This document shows positions 15,340 to 22,836 of a stretch of DNA of 41,159 nucleotides, in pieces. Every line of letters starts with the position of its first letter. Position 1 is the first letter of the stretch. A program made the translations under genes and the position numbers. This stretch comes from a virus, in IMG/VR virus record IMGVR_UViG_3300031999_000071, positions 1 through 41,159 of that record; one strand, written 5' to 3'. Below the pieces are notes generated by a model that worked only from the letters and a program-made list of their open reading frames with translations, had not been told where the DNA came from and ran no database searches.

Positions 15340-15738
15340 ATGCCCGCGACCGCATACACCGCCAACCTCATCGCCAAGGCGCTGAAGAACGGCACCGCGT
15401 ACCAAGGCCCCGCCGAGGTCTTCCTCGCGCTGGTCACGACCACGCCGACCAAGACCGTCGCGGGCACCGAGGTGACGCTCGGAGCGTATGCGCGGGTCTC
15501 TTTCGACCAGACTACCGACTGGACAGACGACGGCGCGGGCAAGCTGGAGAACACCGCCGACGTGGAGTACGTCGAGGCCACCGCCGACTACGACGACGAC
15601 GTGCTGGCCGTGGAGGCGTACACCTTGGTGACCGGCGGCACCCGGCTGTGGTTCATCATCCTCGAAAGTCCCTCTGCTATCGTCGCCGGGCAAGTGCCGA
15701 AGTTCTACGCGGGCGATTTAGTGCTACAGGTGGTCTGA
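15340..15738 (+). CDS. Tail-tip/fibre-associated protein
   Basis: The 132-residue protein begins AYTANLIAKALKNGTAY and continues EVFLALVTTTPTKTVAGTEV, LGAYARVSF and TGGTRLWFIILES. This pattern is shared by a common phage tail-fibre-associated family with the features ALxTxxPt and GtEvxxxxYaR. A GGAGG site precedes the ATG. Its 3' end overlaps the open frame of the next tail gene, which has no ordinary start codon there. Confidence 0.6.
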   Translation: MPATAYTANLIAKALKNGTAYQGPAEVFLALVTTTPTKTVAGTEVTLGAYARVSFDQTTDWTDDGAGKLENTADVEYVEATADYDDDVLAVEAYTLVTGGTRLWFIILESPSAIVAGQVPKFYAGDLVLQVV

Positions 15739-15739
15739 C

Positions 15740-17044
15740 ATCGACCAGACGGCCTACCCCACCGGCATCGCCTCAGCGGAGGCCGTAGGTTCTCCGCTCA
15801 TCGCGGGCGCTCTCGTCGCACGCGGGGCGCTGCACATCGACGGCCTGCCTGTCGGCAACTTCGTCCCTAACCCTTGCGCCCTATTCGACGCCGCGCGGTG
15901 GGAGAAGTCCACGCCGGTCGCCCGCGTCACCTCGTCCCCCGTGACCATCCCCGCCCCCGGTGCGACGGCCTTCCATCTCGCGCCGGTCGCGGACGGCTGC
16001 TACCTCTGGAACGACACCGTCGAGTTGCCCGACACCGTGTTCGCCGAGGACTGGCTGACCGTGCAGTTCGAGATGTACGTCGAGGGCGCGCTGGACGCCG
16101 GGTGCGCCGTGCTGGCTGAACTCAACTGGTACGAGGTCGGTGAGGAGGCCCCGTTCTACTACGACGACCTCGTGAACGCGGCCTGCTGGTATCCCTCGCC
16201 GCCGCGCCCCGACCTCAAAGACACATGGCTGCCGCTCGACGGCTTCGCCCGTATCACGGCGCACGTCCAAGTGCCGCCCTCTGCGCTCGGCATCACGTGG
16301 GGCTACAGCCTCTTTCTCGCGGTCACCGACCCGACGTGGGGCACGGGGGCCGACGCCGCAGAGATGTGGCTGACCAACATCGCCGTCAACCTCGGCCCTG
16401 AGGCGGGCAAGGTCGCGCCCTTCGCCTACGGTCGGGCGACCCTCTCGGGACCGCCAGCCGAGTTCGTCGGCCTCGTCGCCGGGGGCGCGCTGGGCATCGA
16501 CGCCGAGGTGGAGGCGTGGCTGTCGCACGCGGCGCGGGGCCGGGACAGTCTGCAAGCCTTCGGAGCCATCCACACGGGCAGCTACGCCTATCTCGGCATC
16601 GCTGGGGTCGCCGCGCCCGCCCACCCAGACATCACGCCGCCGACCGTCGCCGTCCCCGACATTCGCTCCCTGCGCGTGCGCGCCGGAGGCTACCCGCTGC
16701 GCCGCGCCGAAATCAGCGACCTGACCATCGACCTTGATGTGGAGGGCGGACCGAAGGCGGCGACGTTGACGGTCGCCAGCGACATGCGCCGCGCCCCGGC
16801 GCTGCTCACGACGCTGGTCGTCGTCTACAAGGGCCGAACCTTGTTCCGTGGGCGGCTGGAGGCGGTCTCGGGCACCGTTGACTCGGCCAGCGGCTACACC
16901 CTCATATACGCTGGCCCGCTCGTTCGGATGCGCGACCACAAGGCGTTCCGCAAGGTCTACGTGGACAGCGACCTCCAGAGTTGGCAGACCGACCAAGGCC
17001 CGCGCTCCAGCCCTGACACCTTCGAAGTGATGAGCAAGGCGTGA
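15740..17044 (+). CDS. Minor tail protein, first segment (start codon unclear; probably part of a split gene)
   Basis: The frame is open from 15722 and plainly coding: it reads DIDQTAYPTGIASAEAVGSP, then FVPNPCALFDAARWEKS, typical of minor tail proteins. No ATG, GTG or TTG occurs before GTG at 15941, which would remove this N-terminus. An ATC at 15740 sits 7 bases after AGGTGG and is the best-placed start. The segment continues with a base-plate-like region (LVVVYKGRTLFRGRLEAVS, YAGPLVRMRDHKAFRKVYVD) and stops at 17044, where the following frame continues the expected protein. I treat it as the N-terminal part of one tail protein of about 1010 residues in homologous systems, or as the first of three cistrons. 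Confidence 0.6.
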   Translation: MDQTAYPTGIASAEAVGSPLIAGALVARGALHIDGLPVGNFVPNPCALFDAARWEKSTPVARVTSSPVTIPAPGATAFHLAPVADGCYLWNDTVELPDTVFAEDWLTVQFEMYVEGALDAGCAVLAELNWYEVGEEAPFYYDDLVNAACWYPSPPRPDLKDTWLPLDGFARITAHVQVPPSALGITWGYSLFLAVTDPTWGTGADAAEMWLTNIAVNLGPEAGKVAPFAYGRATLSGPPAEFVGLVAGGALGIDAEVEAWLSHAARGRDSLQAFGAIHTGSYAYLGIAGVAAPAHPDITPPTVAVPDIRSLRVRAGGYPLRRAEISDLTIDLDVEGGPKAATLTVASDMRRAPALLTTLVVVYKGRTLFRGRLEAVSGTVDSASGYTLIYAGPLVRMRDHKAFRKVYVDSDLQSWQTDQGPRSSPDTFEVMSKA

Positions 17045-17646
17045 GCGTCGACCTCACCGTACCCGGCGGCACGGGAACCCGGCCCGGCTTCACGGTCGAG
17101 AAGACGAACGACGCCATCCTCATCTATTGCGGCGCTCTTCAGGACGGGGACTCCATGTTCGGCATCACCAACGACGAGGGCGGGCTCAGTATCAGCGCCT
17201 ACCCCGTGCCCCGCAGGGCGACGGCGGTCGTGCGCGCCACCGCACACCTCGACCAAGCGCGCTCCGACTGGCGCATGATAAGCACCCTGCGCGGCCCCAT
17301 CACCCTTGAGCAACTGGAGGACGGAGAGGTCGTGCGAACGGTCTGCACCATGCTCGACTTCGTGTGGCGCTTCTCGGGCTCGTTCCCGTACCCGCTCTAC
17401 GACTTCCCCTACAACGTGCCCTCCTCCGGCTCCGGCTTCATGACCGAGGGGTATCCCGGCTTCGGAGAACTGCTGCCGGGCGACTACCGCATGACGGTCT
17501 TCTGGTACTACTACACGCTCCACCTGTACGAGTCGCACAACGCCCTGCAGACCTTCAACTTCACCATCGAGCCCGACGCCGCCGACTACTCCTTCGTCTT
17601 CCAGAAGCACGACGCGCCCGACGCGCCCGAGTGGGGAGAGTGGTGA
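17041..17646 (+). CDS. Minor tail protein, second segment
   Basis: This segment starts at GTG in a GTGA overlap and runs 201 residues. It is a beta-rich lectin-like stretch (VRATAHLDQARSDWRMIST, FVWRFSGSFPYPLYDFPY, FWYYYTLHLYESHNALQTF). Upstream, this frame reads DEQGVSVDLTVPGG and would join smoothly to TFEV of the preceding frame if one G were restored near 17028. A one-base deletion, real or from assembly, is therefore as likely as two separate genes. No slippery heptamer is seen there. It ends in an in-frame TGA. Confidence 0.55.
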   Translation: MSVDLTVPGGTGTRPGFTVEKTNDAILIYCGALQDGDSMFGITNDEGGLSISAYPVPRRATAVVRATAHLDQARSDWRMISTLRGPITLEQLEDGEVVRTVCTMLDFVWRFSGSFPYPLYDFPYNVPSSGSGFMTEGYPGFGELLPGDYRMTVFWYYYTLHLYESHNALQTFNFTIEPDAADYSFVFQKHDAPDAPEWGEW

Positions 17647-17649
17647 GCC

Positions 17650-18801
17650 GTGGCTGACGGTTACCAGAACGCACGAACCTACTGGGAGATGTACGAGGGC
17701 GTCATCGCTGACGGGCTCACGCAGCGCGTCCGCGCCCTCGACGTGACCATGCAGGTCGGCGGGCACCGGGCACAGGCCTACCCCTACTTTCAGGTCAGCA
17801 TCTACGGCCGCGAGAACGTCAACCGCCCCAACCTCGTGACCATCTTCCGCGAGAACATCGACAACACCGCCTCGTGGCGCACGGTGAAGGTGCGCGAGAG
17901 CATCGACCACCCCGACGTGCGCTGCATCGTCCTGCGCGTGGAGGCCAAGGAGGAGGGCTACGACCCGCCCGAGGTCTCGACCTACGAGCGCAACTACAAC
18001 GACCAGTACGAGACCGCCGACCTGCCCCCGTGGGGCGTCCGCATCACCGAGGTCGCTGTCTACGGCTCGGCCCTGAAGCGCAACCTGCGCGCCGACCTCA
18101 TCATCGCCGACATCCTCAGTGGTGACGGCTTCACCTACGCAGGCCCGGCGGCGACGTGGAGTCCCGACCAGCTTGCCTTCAGTGACCTACCCAAAGACAG
18201 GTGGGAGGCACTCGACGAGATGAACGGCATGCTCGGCTGGAACTACGCCTGCTGGGACGGCGAGGAGGTCGAGTACGCGCTGCCGCGCAGCGGGGCGGTC
18301 ATCCCGCTCTCGACCGCAGACCCGCGCACGACGTGGAACATTGATAAGAATCTCGACGAGACCTTCAACGAGGTGCGCGTGCAGTTCACTACCCGGCGGG
18401 GGAAGAAGCGCGAAATCGTCGAGCACGCCGACAGTTCGCCCCTCGGCATCGTGCGCGCCGACACCTTGCAGGCTCCTGACTCCATCATGTCGGCCACGAG
18501 TGCTTCGCGCTTCGGGCGGCGCTACCTCGCTGCGCACTCCAAGCTCCAGACCTACGGCACGGTCAGCATCACCGGCTACGACGCCGCGCGCGACGGCATC
18601 GACCCCTTGCTCGTCCGGCCCGGCGATGTACTCGCCATCACTGGCCCGGCGCGGGGCCTCAACGGGCGGCAGGAGGTCACCCGCGTCACCCTACGGCCCC
18701 TCGACTGGACCGCCGAGGTGCAGTTCGGGGCCAACTCCAAACGCTTCGACACGTGGCTGGCCCGCCTCGCCGTCGGGGCCAAGGCCATCAAGCGCCGATG
18801 A
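17650..18801 (+). CDS. Minor tail protein, third segment (tail-tip C-terminal part)
   Basis: The 383-residue segment is in the same frame as the preceding one and separated from it only by TGA and one codon. It starts at GTG 17650 with GGGGAGAG about 10 bases upstream. It includes FQVSIYGRENVNRPN, a strand-rich middle, LRADLIIADILSGDGFTYAG, and a tail-hub-like C-terminus (VSITGYDAARDGIDPLLVRPGDVLAITG, here named by its ends VSITGYD and LAITG). Such features are usually the C-terminal half of one large minor tail protein. The next gene overlaps in ATGA. Confidence 0.6.
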   Translation: MADGYQNARTYWEMYEGVIADGLTQRVRALDVTMQVGGHRAQAYPYFQVSIYGRENVNRPNLVTIFRENIDNTASWRTVKVRESIDHPDVRCIVLRVEAKEEGYDPPEVSTYERNYNDQYETADLPPWGVRITEVAVYGSALKRNLRADLIIADILSGDGFTYAGPAATWSPDQLAFSDLPKDRWEALDEMNGMLGWNYACWDGEEVEYALPRSGAVIPLSTADPRTTWNIDKNLDETFNEVRVQFTTRRGKKREIVEHADSSPLGIVRADTLQAPDSIMSATSASRFGRRYLAAHSKLQTYGTVSITGYDAARDGIDPLLVRPGDVLAITGPARGLNGRQEVTRVTLRPLDWTAEVQFGANSKRFDTWLARLAVGAKAIKRR

Positions 18802-19160
18802 CCGACGAAGCGCCCAAGCGCCGCAATCCCTTTCCGGCCTTCTCTGACACCGAGTACGAGCTGTTCATGGCGACCATCCGCCACGAGGCCCGCACCGGGG
18901 CCGAGCTTGCCATCACGGCCCACCTCGGGGGCTTCTGCCAAGACCACCGCGAGCGCACCGAGGCGCTGGAGGCGGTCGTCTTCGGGCGCAGCGAGCGCGG
19001 CATCGTCGGGCTCGACAACCGCACCGCGCAGATGGAGCGCGTCGTCACCGAGTGGGAGGACGAGCGCACGTGGTTCAAGCGCATGCTCTACGGGGCGTTG
19101 TCGGTGGCCGTCGTCGGCCTCCTCATCACAATCGTCGAGTTCTGGTTCATCCGGCAGTAG
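18798..19160 (+). CDS. Putative lysis membrane protein (XhlA/holin-like)
   Basis: The 120-residue protein starts at the ATG overlapping the tail gene stop. A longer upstream in-frame extension is rejected. It has a soluble helical region with LDNRTAQMERVVTEWEDER (coiled-coil-like) and one C-terminal membrane segment MLYGALSVAVVGLLITIVEF followed by WFIRQ. This layout and its place directly before the endolysin match XhlA-type haemolysin/holin accessory proteins. Whether it forms the lethal lesion alone is unknown. Confidence 0.6.
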   Translation: MTDEAPKRRNPFPAFSDTEYELFMATIRHEARTGAELAITAHLGGFCQDHRERTEALEAVVFGRSERGIVGLDNRTAQMERVVTEWEDERTWFKRMLYGALSVAVVGLLITIVEFWFIRQ

Positions 19161-19168
19161 GGGGCACC

Positions 19169-19717
19169 ATGAGCTTCACCATCAGACGCGACTACCACGC
19201 CGTGCATCACTCGGGTCTGCGGCCCCTGAGTGCCATCGACTTCATCGTCCTGCACGACATGGAGGTGACCGCCTACGACACCGCTGCCGAGGCGGTGGGG
19301 CGCTACTTCGAGATGCTGGCCTCGGGCGGCTCCACGCACTACGGCGTCGACAACGACTCCATCCAGCAGTACCTCGCCCTCGGCGTCATCTGCTGGGGCG
19401 CGCCGGGGGCAAACACCAACGGCGTCCACATCGAGCAGATGGGCAAGGCGAGCTGGAGCCGCGACCAGTGGATGGCGAAGGCCAAGCCGACCCTTGAGCG
19501 TACCGCGTGGCTGATGGCGCGCGTCCACAAGCGCCTCGCGCGGGCGGGCCTCAGCCTGCCCCTCGCCGTGCTCACCGACGCCGAGGTGCGCGGCCACCAC
19601 CACGGCGTCACCACCCACCGCCAGCTTACGCGCGTCCTCGGCGGCAGCCACACCGACCCCGGCACCGGCTACCCCTTGGAGTGGGTCGTCCATCTGGCGC
19701 GCCATTACGCGGCCTGA
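19169..19717 (+). CDS. Endolysin: N-acetylmuramoyl-L-alanine amidase (Amidase_2/PGRP fold)
   Basis: This 182-residue enzyme should cut the amide bond between MurNAc and L-Ala in peptidoglycan at lysis. It carries the zinc-amidase landmarks IDFIVLHDME (first His ligand), STHYGVDNDSIQQYLA, GANTNGVHIEQMG and the C-terminal GVTTHRQLTRVLGGSHTDPG with His residues and the SHTDPG loop. It is a bare catalytic domain without a signal peptide or cell-wall-binding repeats, so it depends on a holin. The ATG at 19169 is chosen after GGGGGC; an upstream in-frame extension overlaps the membrane protein. Confidence 0.88.
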   Translation: MSFTIRRDYHAVHHSGLRPLSAIDFIVLHDMEVTAYDTAAEAVGRYFEMLASGGSTHYGVDNDSIQQYLALGVICWGAPGANTNGVHIEQMGKASWSRDQWMAKAKPTLERTAWLMARVHKRLARAGLSLPLAVLTDAEVRGHHHGVTTHRQLTRVLGGSHTDPGTGYPLEWVVHLARHYAA

Positions 19718-19735
19718 GGGGCCTCCGCGAGTGAG

Positions 19736-19789
19736 TAGACCGGGAAGGGCTTCCGCACGCCGTAGCGGGCCAGCAGGAGCCGCTGGCGG
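19736..19789 (+). promoter_or_regulatory. 54-bp intergenic motif, copy B (most diverged)
   Basis: It begins with TAGACC and ends in CTGGCGG at the same distance as copy A. The repeat positions are GTAGCGGGC (19762) and GCAGGAGCC (19773), also 11 bases apart but diverged. A small GCCAGC / GCTGGC hairpin lies within it. It separates the lysis genes from the early block. Confidence 0.45.
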
Positions 19790-19844
19790 GCCTTCCTGAG
19801 GGGGCACCCGCGCTACCCTTGTGAGCGGCATCCTGAGAGCTGCC

Positions 19845-19878
19845 TAGCGGTGTGGAAGATGGCCGAAGGAGGTATAAT
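19845..19878 (+). promoter_or_regulatory. Putative early promoter/leader
   Basis: Two candidate -10 elements are present: TAGCGG at 19845, followed by TGTGG like other early promoters here, and a perfect TATAAT at 19873. No clear -35 is seen for either. The CCCCGCAGCGGG stretch after it resembles the hairpins of the leaders at 20767 and 23759, which favours TAGCGG as the real -10 with TATAAT in the leader. Confidence 0.35.
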
Positions 19879-19925
19879 CCCCGCAGCGGGCCGCCCGGTC
19901 CGCACAGAGTGAAGGAGGAACCACG

Positions 19926-20222
19926 ATGCCGCGCGAACCTAACCTCATGGCCAAGACCCGCAAGGTCAACGACCCCTACGCCATCTGGGTGCGCCCCGGC
20001 TGGGAGTGGCGGGTCTTGAAGCACTACCAGACGCCCCAGAAGGAGGCCGACAACCTCGCCTACGCGCGCTGCTTCTGCGCCGTGAAGGGGCCGGGCACCT
20101 TCGACTCCTACGACATGGGCGACACCTACATCCGCGACTACGAGGCGGTGGCCTACCCGCTGACCGCCGAGGAGATGGTGGACTGGCTGGCCGACCCCAA
20201 GAACCACTGGCGGGAGTACTGA
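19926..20222 (+). CDS. Hypothetical early protein
   Basis: This 98-residue soluble protein is rich in aromatic residues (IWVRPGWEWRVLKHYQTPQK, YARCFCAVKG, PKNHWREY). It looks like a small alpha/beta fold with no recognisable catalytic motif. The GAAGGAGGAACCACG ribosome site is shared almost exactly with other early genes. It is the first gene of the early block. No function assigned. Confidence 0.6.
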   Translation: MPREPNLMAKTRKVNDPYAIWVRPGWEWRVLKHYQTPQKEADNLAYARCFCAVKGPGTFDSYDMGDTYIRDYEAVAYPLTAEEMVDWLADPKNHWREY

Positions 20223-20287
20223 CGATGCTGGACGAATCTCGACATCCGTGTCATGCTCAGGCGGAACCGCCGACAGGAGGTGGCCCC

Positions 20288-20584
20288 GTGAACGCCCTTC
20301 TCTGCCGCGCCATGTACGACATGGCGACCCTCGAACATCACCTGCACGGCCGCGCGTGGATTGCCATGCAGGACAACTTCCTCGACGACGAGCGCGCCTA
20401 CTGTGCTGCCGCCGTCTGCGTCAAGCGGCTGGCCTTCGCCCTCGCGGACGCACGCGACGAGGGGCAGGAGGAGCTGGTCATGCGCGACTTCCACGAGCTG
20501 GCCCAGCGCCTCGCGGCCGACCTCCGCGAGCCCGGCCTGCTGGACATCTACAACCGCCTTGCGATGGTGCCGCAGGCGGGCTAG
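20288..20584 (+). CDS. Hypothetical early protein, helical
   Basis: This 98-residue, mostly helical protein (MYDMATLEHHLHGRAWIAMQ, CVKRLAFALADARDEGQEE, HELAQRLAADLREPG) has no family I recognise. The GTG at 20288 is chosen because AGGAGG lies exactly 7 bases upstream. An ATG at 20225 in the same frame lacks a site and would add a low-complexity N-terminus. A 236-base gap with a promoter follows. Confidence 0.6.
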   Translation: MNALLCRAMYDMATLEHHLHGRAWIAMQDNFLDDERAYCAAAVCVKRLAFALADARDEGQEELVMRDFHELAQRLAADLREPGLLDIYNRLAMVPQAG

Positions 20585-20721
20585 TCTTTCGAGCCGTCGG
20601 CGCTGGTCGGGTGGTTCCTCCCGGCGCTGGCACGAGGCCGTCCCTGTCTGGCTGGCGGGGGCGGCCTCACCACCTCTGCATCCTAGAACACCGCCGATTG
20701 TTGAGAACATGTTAAGGTGAG

Positions 20722-20749
20722 TTGAACGCGGTGGAAATAGGTTTAGAGT
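20722..20749 (+). promoter_or_regulatory. Early promoter P1, upstream of the amidoligase gene
   Basis: TTGAAC, a 16-base spacer and TAGAGT form a sigma-70-type promoter in one of the few AT-rich stretches of the window. The sequence after the -10 (GGTTTAGAGTGGTGG) closely matches the promoter at 23713. The 130 bases between the previous stop and this site show nothing else I can name, apart from a repeated CGGCGCTGG. Confidence 0.65.
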
Positions 20750-20766
20750 GGTGGGGAGAAGTGGAA

Positions 20767-20785
20767 TAACCCCGGTACGGGGTTA
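20767..20785 (+). promoter_or_regulatory. 5'-leader hairpin of P1
   Basis: A perfect 8-bp stem, TAACCCCG / CGGGGTTA, closes a GTA loop about 11 bases after the expected transcription start. It is followed by ACCCGCCCAGCCAGCC and an AAGGAGGAACCAC ribosome site. The same order occurs at 23759, so it is a repeated design, probably for mRNA protection. Confidence 0.55.
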
Positions 20786-20820
20786 ACCCGCCCAGCCAGC
20801 CAGCTCCAAGGAGGAACCAC

Positions 20821-21864
20821 ATGCCGCAGACAGCCACCGAGAATCAGCGCCGGGTTCAGTGCTCGCGCTGCCACACCTTCAAGCCGCTCTCCGAGTTCTA
20901 CCGCAACTCCGAGACGGCCACGGGATTCTCGCCCTTCTGCAAGGTCTGCGACCTCGCCGCCCAGCGCCTCCTCGGCGTCAAGGTGAGCGAGACGCGCACG
21001 TTCGGCGTGGAGATAGAGTGCTACTGCCGCAGGAGCCGCGAAGACGTCGCCCGCGCCCTCAGGGCCGCAGGCCTCAACGCCTCCGCCAACCCCTACAGCC
21101 ACACCGACAAGGACTACTGGGAGGTCACCACCGACGCCTCCGTGCCCAGTCACTACGACAACAACAGCTACGAGGCCCGCGACTACTGGCACGGCATGGA
21201 GATTGTCAGCCCCTGCGGCTCCGCCGCCCTCAAGGGCAAGCGTGGACTCCGCGAGCTGCGCAAGGTGACGCGCGTCCTCGCCCGCCTCGGCGTCAAGGTC
21301 GACAAGCGCTGCGGCCTCCACACCCACCAGTACGCCCGCGACCTCGACCTCGTCGCCTTCAAGAACCTCGCCAAGCTGTACGTCAAGCACGAGGCCGCCT
21401 TCGACTCCATCGTCCCCGCGTCCCGCAGGGGCGAGCGCGCCGCTAACGGCCCCTGCGGAGTGATGGCGCACGGCCTCATGGAAGCCTCCTACTTCGTCGC
21501 CCGCGACTACATCTACTCGACCGACTCGTACGAGCCGATGACGAAGGCGACCGTCTTCGCGCACATCGACAGCGCCTACGACGTGGACGGTATCGCCCGC
21601 CTCTGGACGGACCGCTACCTGAAGCTCAACCTCCGCTCCTTCGCCGTCCACGGGACGGTGGAGTTTCGCCACTTCGGCGGCACCGTCGACTTCGAGAAGA
21701 TGGTCTACTGGGTCGCCCTCACGCAGTCGCTCGTCGAGCAGGCCGCGACCATGACCATCGGCACGCGCGGCGCAGTCAGCCTCGCCGCCGTCTTCACCGC
21801 CGCCCACACGCAGCCGACCGTGCGCAGGTTCTTCGAGGCCCGCGCCGCCCGGCTCGCCGCCTGA
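20821..21864 (+). CDS. Amidoligase (Amidoligase_2, COOH-NH2 ligase superfamily) with N-terminal zinc ribbon
   Basis: Residues about 13-45 form a zinc ribbon (CSRCHTFKPLSEF ... CKVCD). The rest matches the glutamine-synthetase/GshA-like amidoligase fold: FGVEIEC (GxExE metal/ATP site), HGMEIVSPCG, RCGLHTHQY, then RYLKLNLRSF and HGTVEFRHFGGT with the terminal helices. Family members use ATP to join a carboxylate to an amine, often adding amino acids to peptides or proteins. The cyclotransferase-like gene two positions downstream could reverse or edit such bonds. The substrate is unknown. It is the first gene behind promoter P1. Confidence 0.8.
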   Translation: MPQTATENQRRVQCSRCHTFKPLSEFYRNSETATGFSPFCKVCDLAAQRLLGVKVSETRTFGVEIECYCRRSREDVARALRAAGLNASANPYSHTDKDYWEVTTDASVPSHYDNNSYEARDYWHGMEIVSPCGSAALKGKRGLRELRKVTRVLARLGVKVDKRCGLHTHQYARDLDLVAFKNLAKLYVKHEAAFDSIVPASRRGERAANGPCGVMAHGLMEASYFVARDYIYSTDSYEPMTKATVFAHIDSAYDVDGIARLWTDRYLKLNLRSFAVHGTVEFRHFGGTVDFEKMVYWVALTQSLVEQAATMTIGTRGAVSLAAVFTAAHTQPTVRRFFEARAARLAA

Positions 21865-21874
21865 AGGAGAGAGC

Positions 21875-22126
21875 ATGACCGTCCGCATTCGCACCCTCGA
21901 CCCGAGGCCACAAGAGTTCGTCGTCGACACGCCTGAGCAGGCGGTCGGCTACCTGTGGAAGATGGCCTTCGTCCGCGAGGCCGACCCCGGCGAGTACATG
22001 GTCGAGGTGGCCCGCAGGGTCGCCATCTACAACCGCCACGTCGTGCGCACGGACTCGGCCGCGAACTTCCTCACGGACCTCGCCGCAGCCGGGTTCATCA
22101 CCGTCGACTTCGAGGAGCCACAATGA
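21875..22126 (+). CDS. Small protein between amidoligase and cyclotransferase genes
   Basis: This 83-residue acidic protein (FVVDTPEQAVGYLWKMAF, EYMVEVARRVAIYNRHVV, FLTDLAAAGFITVDFEEPQ) lies 10 bases after the amidoligase gene and overlaps the next start in ATGA. It ends in the acidic tail DFEEPQ. Its tight coupling makes it a candidate partner or substrate of the amidoligase. This is inference from context; no family is recognised. Confidence 0.6.
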   Translation: MTVRIRTLDPRPQEFVVDTPEQAVGYLWKMAFVREADPGEYMVEVARRVAIYNRHVVRTDSAANFLTDLAAAGFITVDFEEPQ

Positions 22127-22836
22127 GCAAGAAACACCGCAAGCATGGCAAGGCCGCCCAGCCCGCGCCCGCCCCCCAGAAGCCGTGGGTCAGCCCTGAG
22201 GTCAAGTACGCCAAGCACCCGCGCTACTACGTGGGCTACGGCTCCAACCACAACGTCATCCAGATGCAGGCGCGCTGCACGAGCGCCATGCCGGTGTGCG
22301 CGGGCATGATGCCCGGCACGCGGCTGGTCTTCAGCTCCGTCCTCACGGTGGAGAAGGTCGAGGGCGAGCAGACCCCGGTGACCATCTGGCACGTCGAGGC
22401 CCGCGACATCGCCGCCCTCGACCGCTACGAGGGCTACCCGCGCCTCTACAGCAAGCGCTACAGCCACGTGACCGTGGACGGCCTCCGCGTCCCGGCCTTC
22501 TACTACGTCCTCAACCCGCCCTACGAGGAGGAGCCGCCCGTCGACTACTACTACGAGACCTGCGCCGAGGGCTACCGCGACTGGGGCCTCGACCTCGCCT
22601 ACCTCGACGCCGCCCGCGACCGCGCGCAGCTCGCCGAGGAGGCGCGCGGGGAGCGCGCGCACGTGTGCGCCTTCTGCTCCGAGCGCCTGCCCCAGAAGGA
22701 GATGGAGCGCCTCAGCCGCAACGAGTGGCTGTGCAACGACTGCGCCGCCTACATGTACGGCCAGCACTACTACGCCAAGGACATGAGCCGCAGGCGCGCC
22801 GCGCCGGTGGCCGACAACAAGGAGGGACCACGATGA
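22123..22836 (+). CDS. Gamma-glutamylcyclotransferase-like (AIG2/GGCT fold) protein with C-terminal zinc ribbon
   Basis: After a Lys/Pro-rich N-terminus, residues about 34-145 show the GGCT signature: RYYVGYGSNHNVIQMQARC (the YGSN substrate loop), a LVFSSVLTVEK strand and DIAALDRYEGYPRLYSKRY with the family's acidic residue in RYEGYP. Such enzymes cleave gamma-glutamyl amides with release of 5-oxoproline. The C-terminus has a ribbon (CAFCSERLP ... CNDCAAYMYG). The start ATG at 22123 overlaps the previous stop. Pairing with an amidoligase suggests synthesis and removal of a gamma-glutamyl-type tag; activity is unproven. Confidence 0.72.
   Translation: MSKKHRKHGKAAQPAPAPQKPWVSPEVKYAKHPRYYVGYGSNHNVIQMQARCTSAMPVCAGMMPGTRLVFSSVLTVEKVEGEQTPVTIWHVEARDIAALDRYEGYPRLYSKRYSHVTVDGLRVPAFYYVLNPPYEEEPPVDYYYETCAEGYRDWGLDLAYLDAARDRAQLAEEARGERAHVCAFCSERLPQKEMERLSRNEWLCNDCAAYMYGQHYYAKDMSRRRAAPVADNKEGPR

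Noticed and set aside
17641-17652. Stop-codon reassignment (TGA read as an amino acid)
   Set aside because: TGA ends many well-defined genes here, including the major capsid-neighbouring and tail genes with ATGA overlaps, so a global change of code is not tenable.
18753-19160. Longer N-terminal extensions of several genes (for example 18753, 19052, 20006, 22296, 24869)
   Set aside because: They overlap upstream genes deeply and lack ribosome sites, while internal starts sit in ATGA/GTGA overlaps or behind AGGAGG.
20598-20634. CGGCGCTGG direct repeat in the gap after 20584
   Set aside because: Only nine bases, twice, in GC-rich DNA; no further copies with fixed spacing were noted, so chance is likely.
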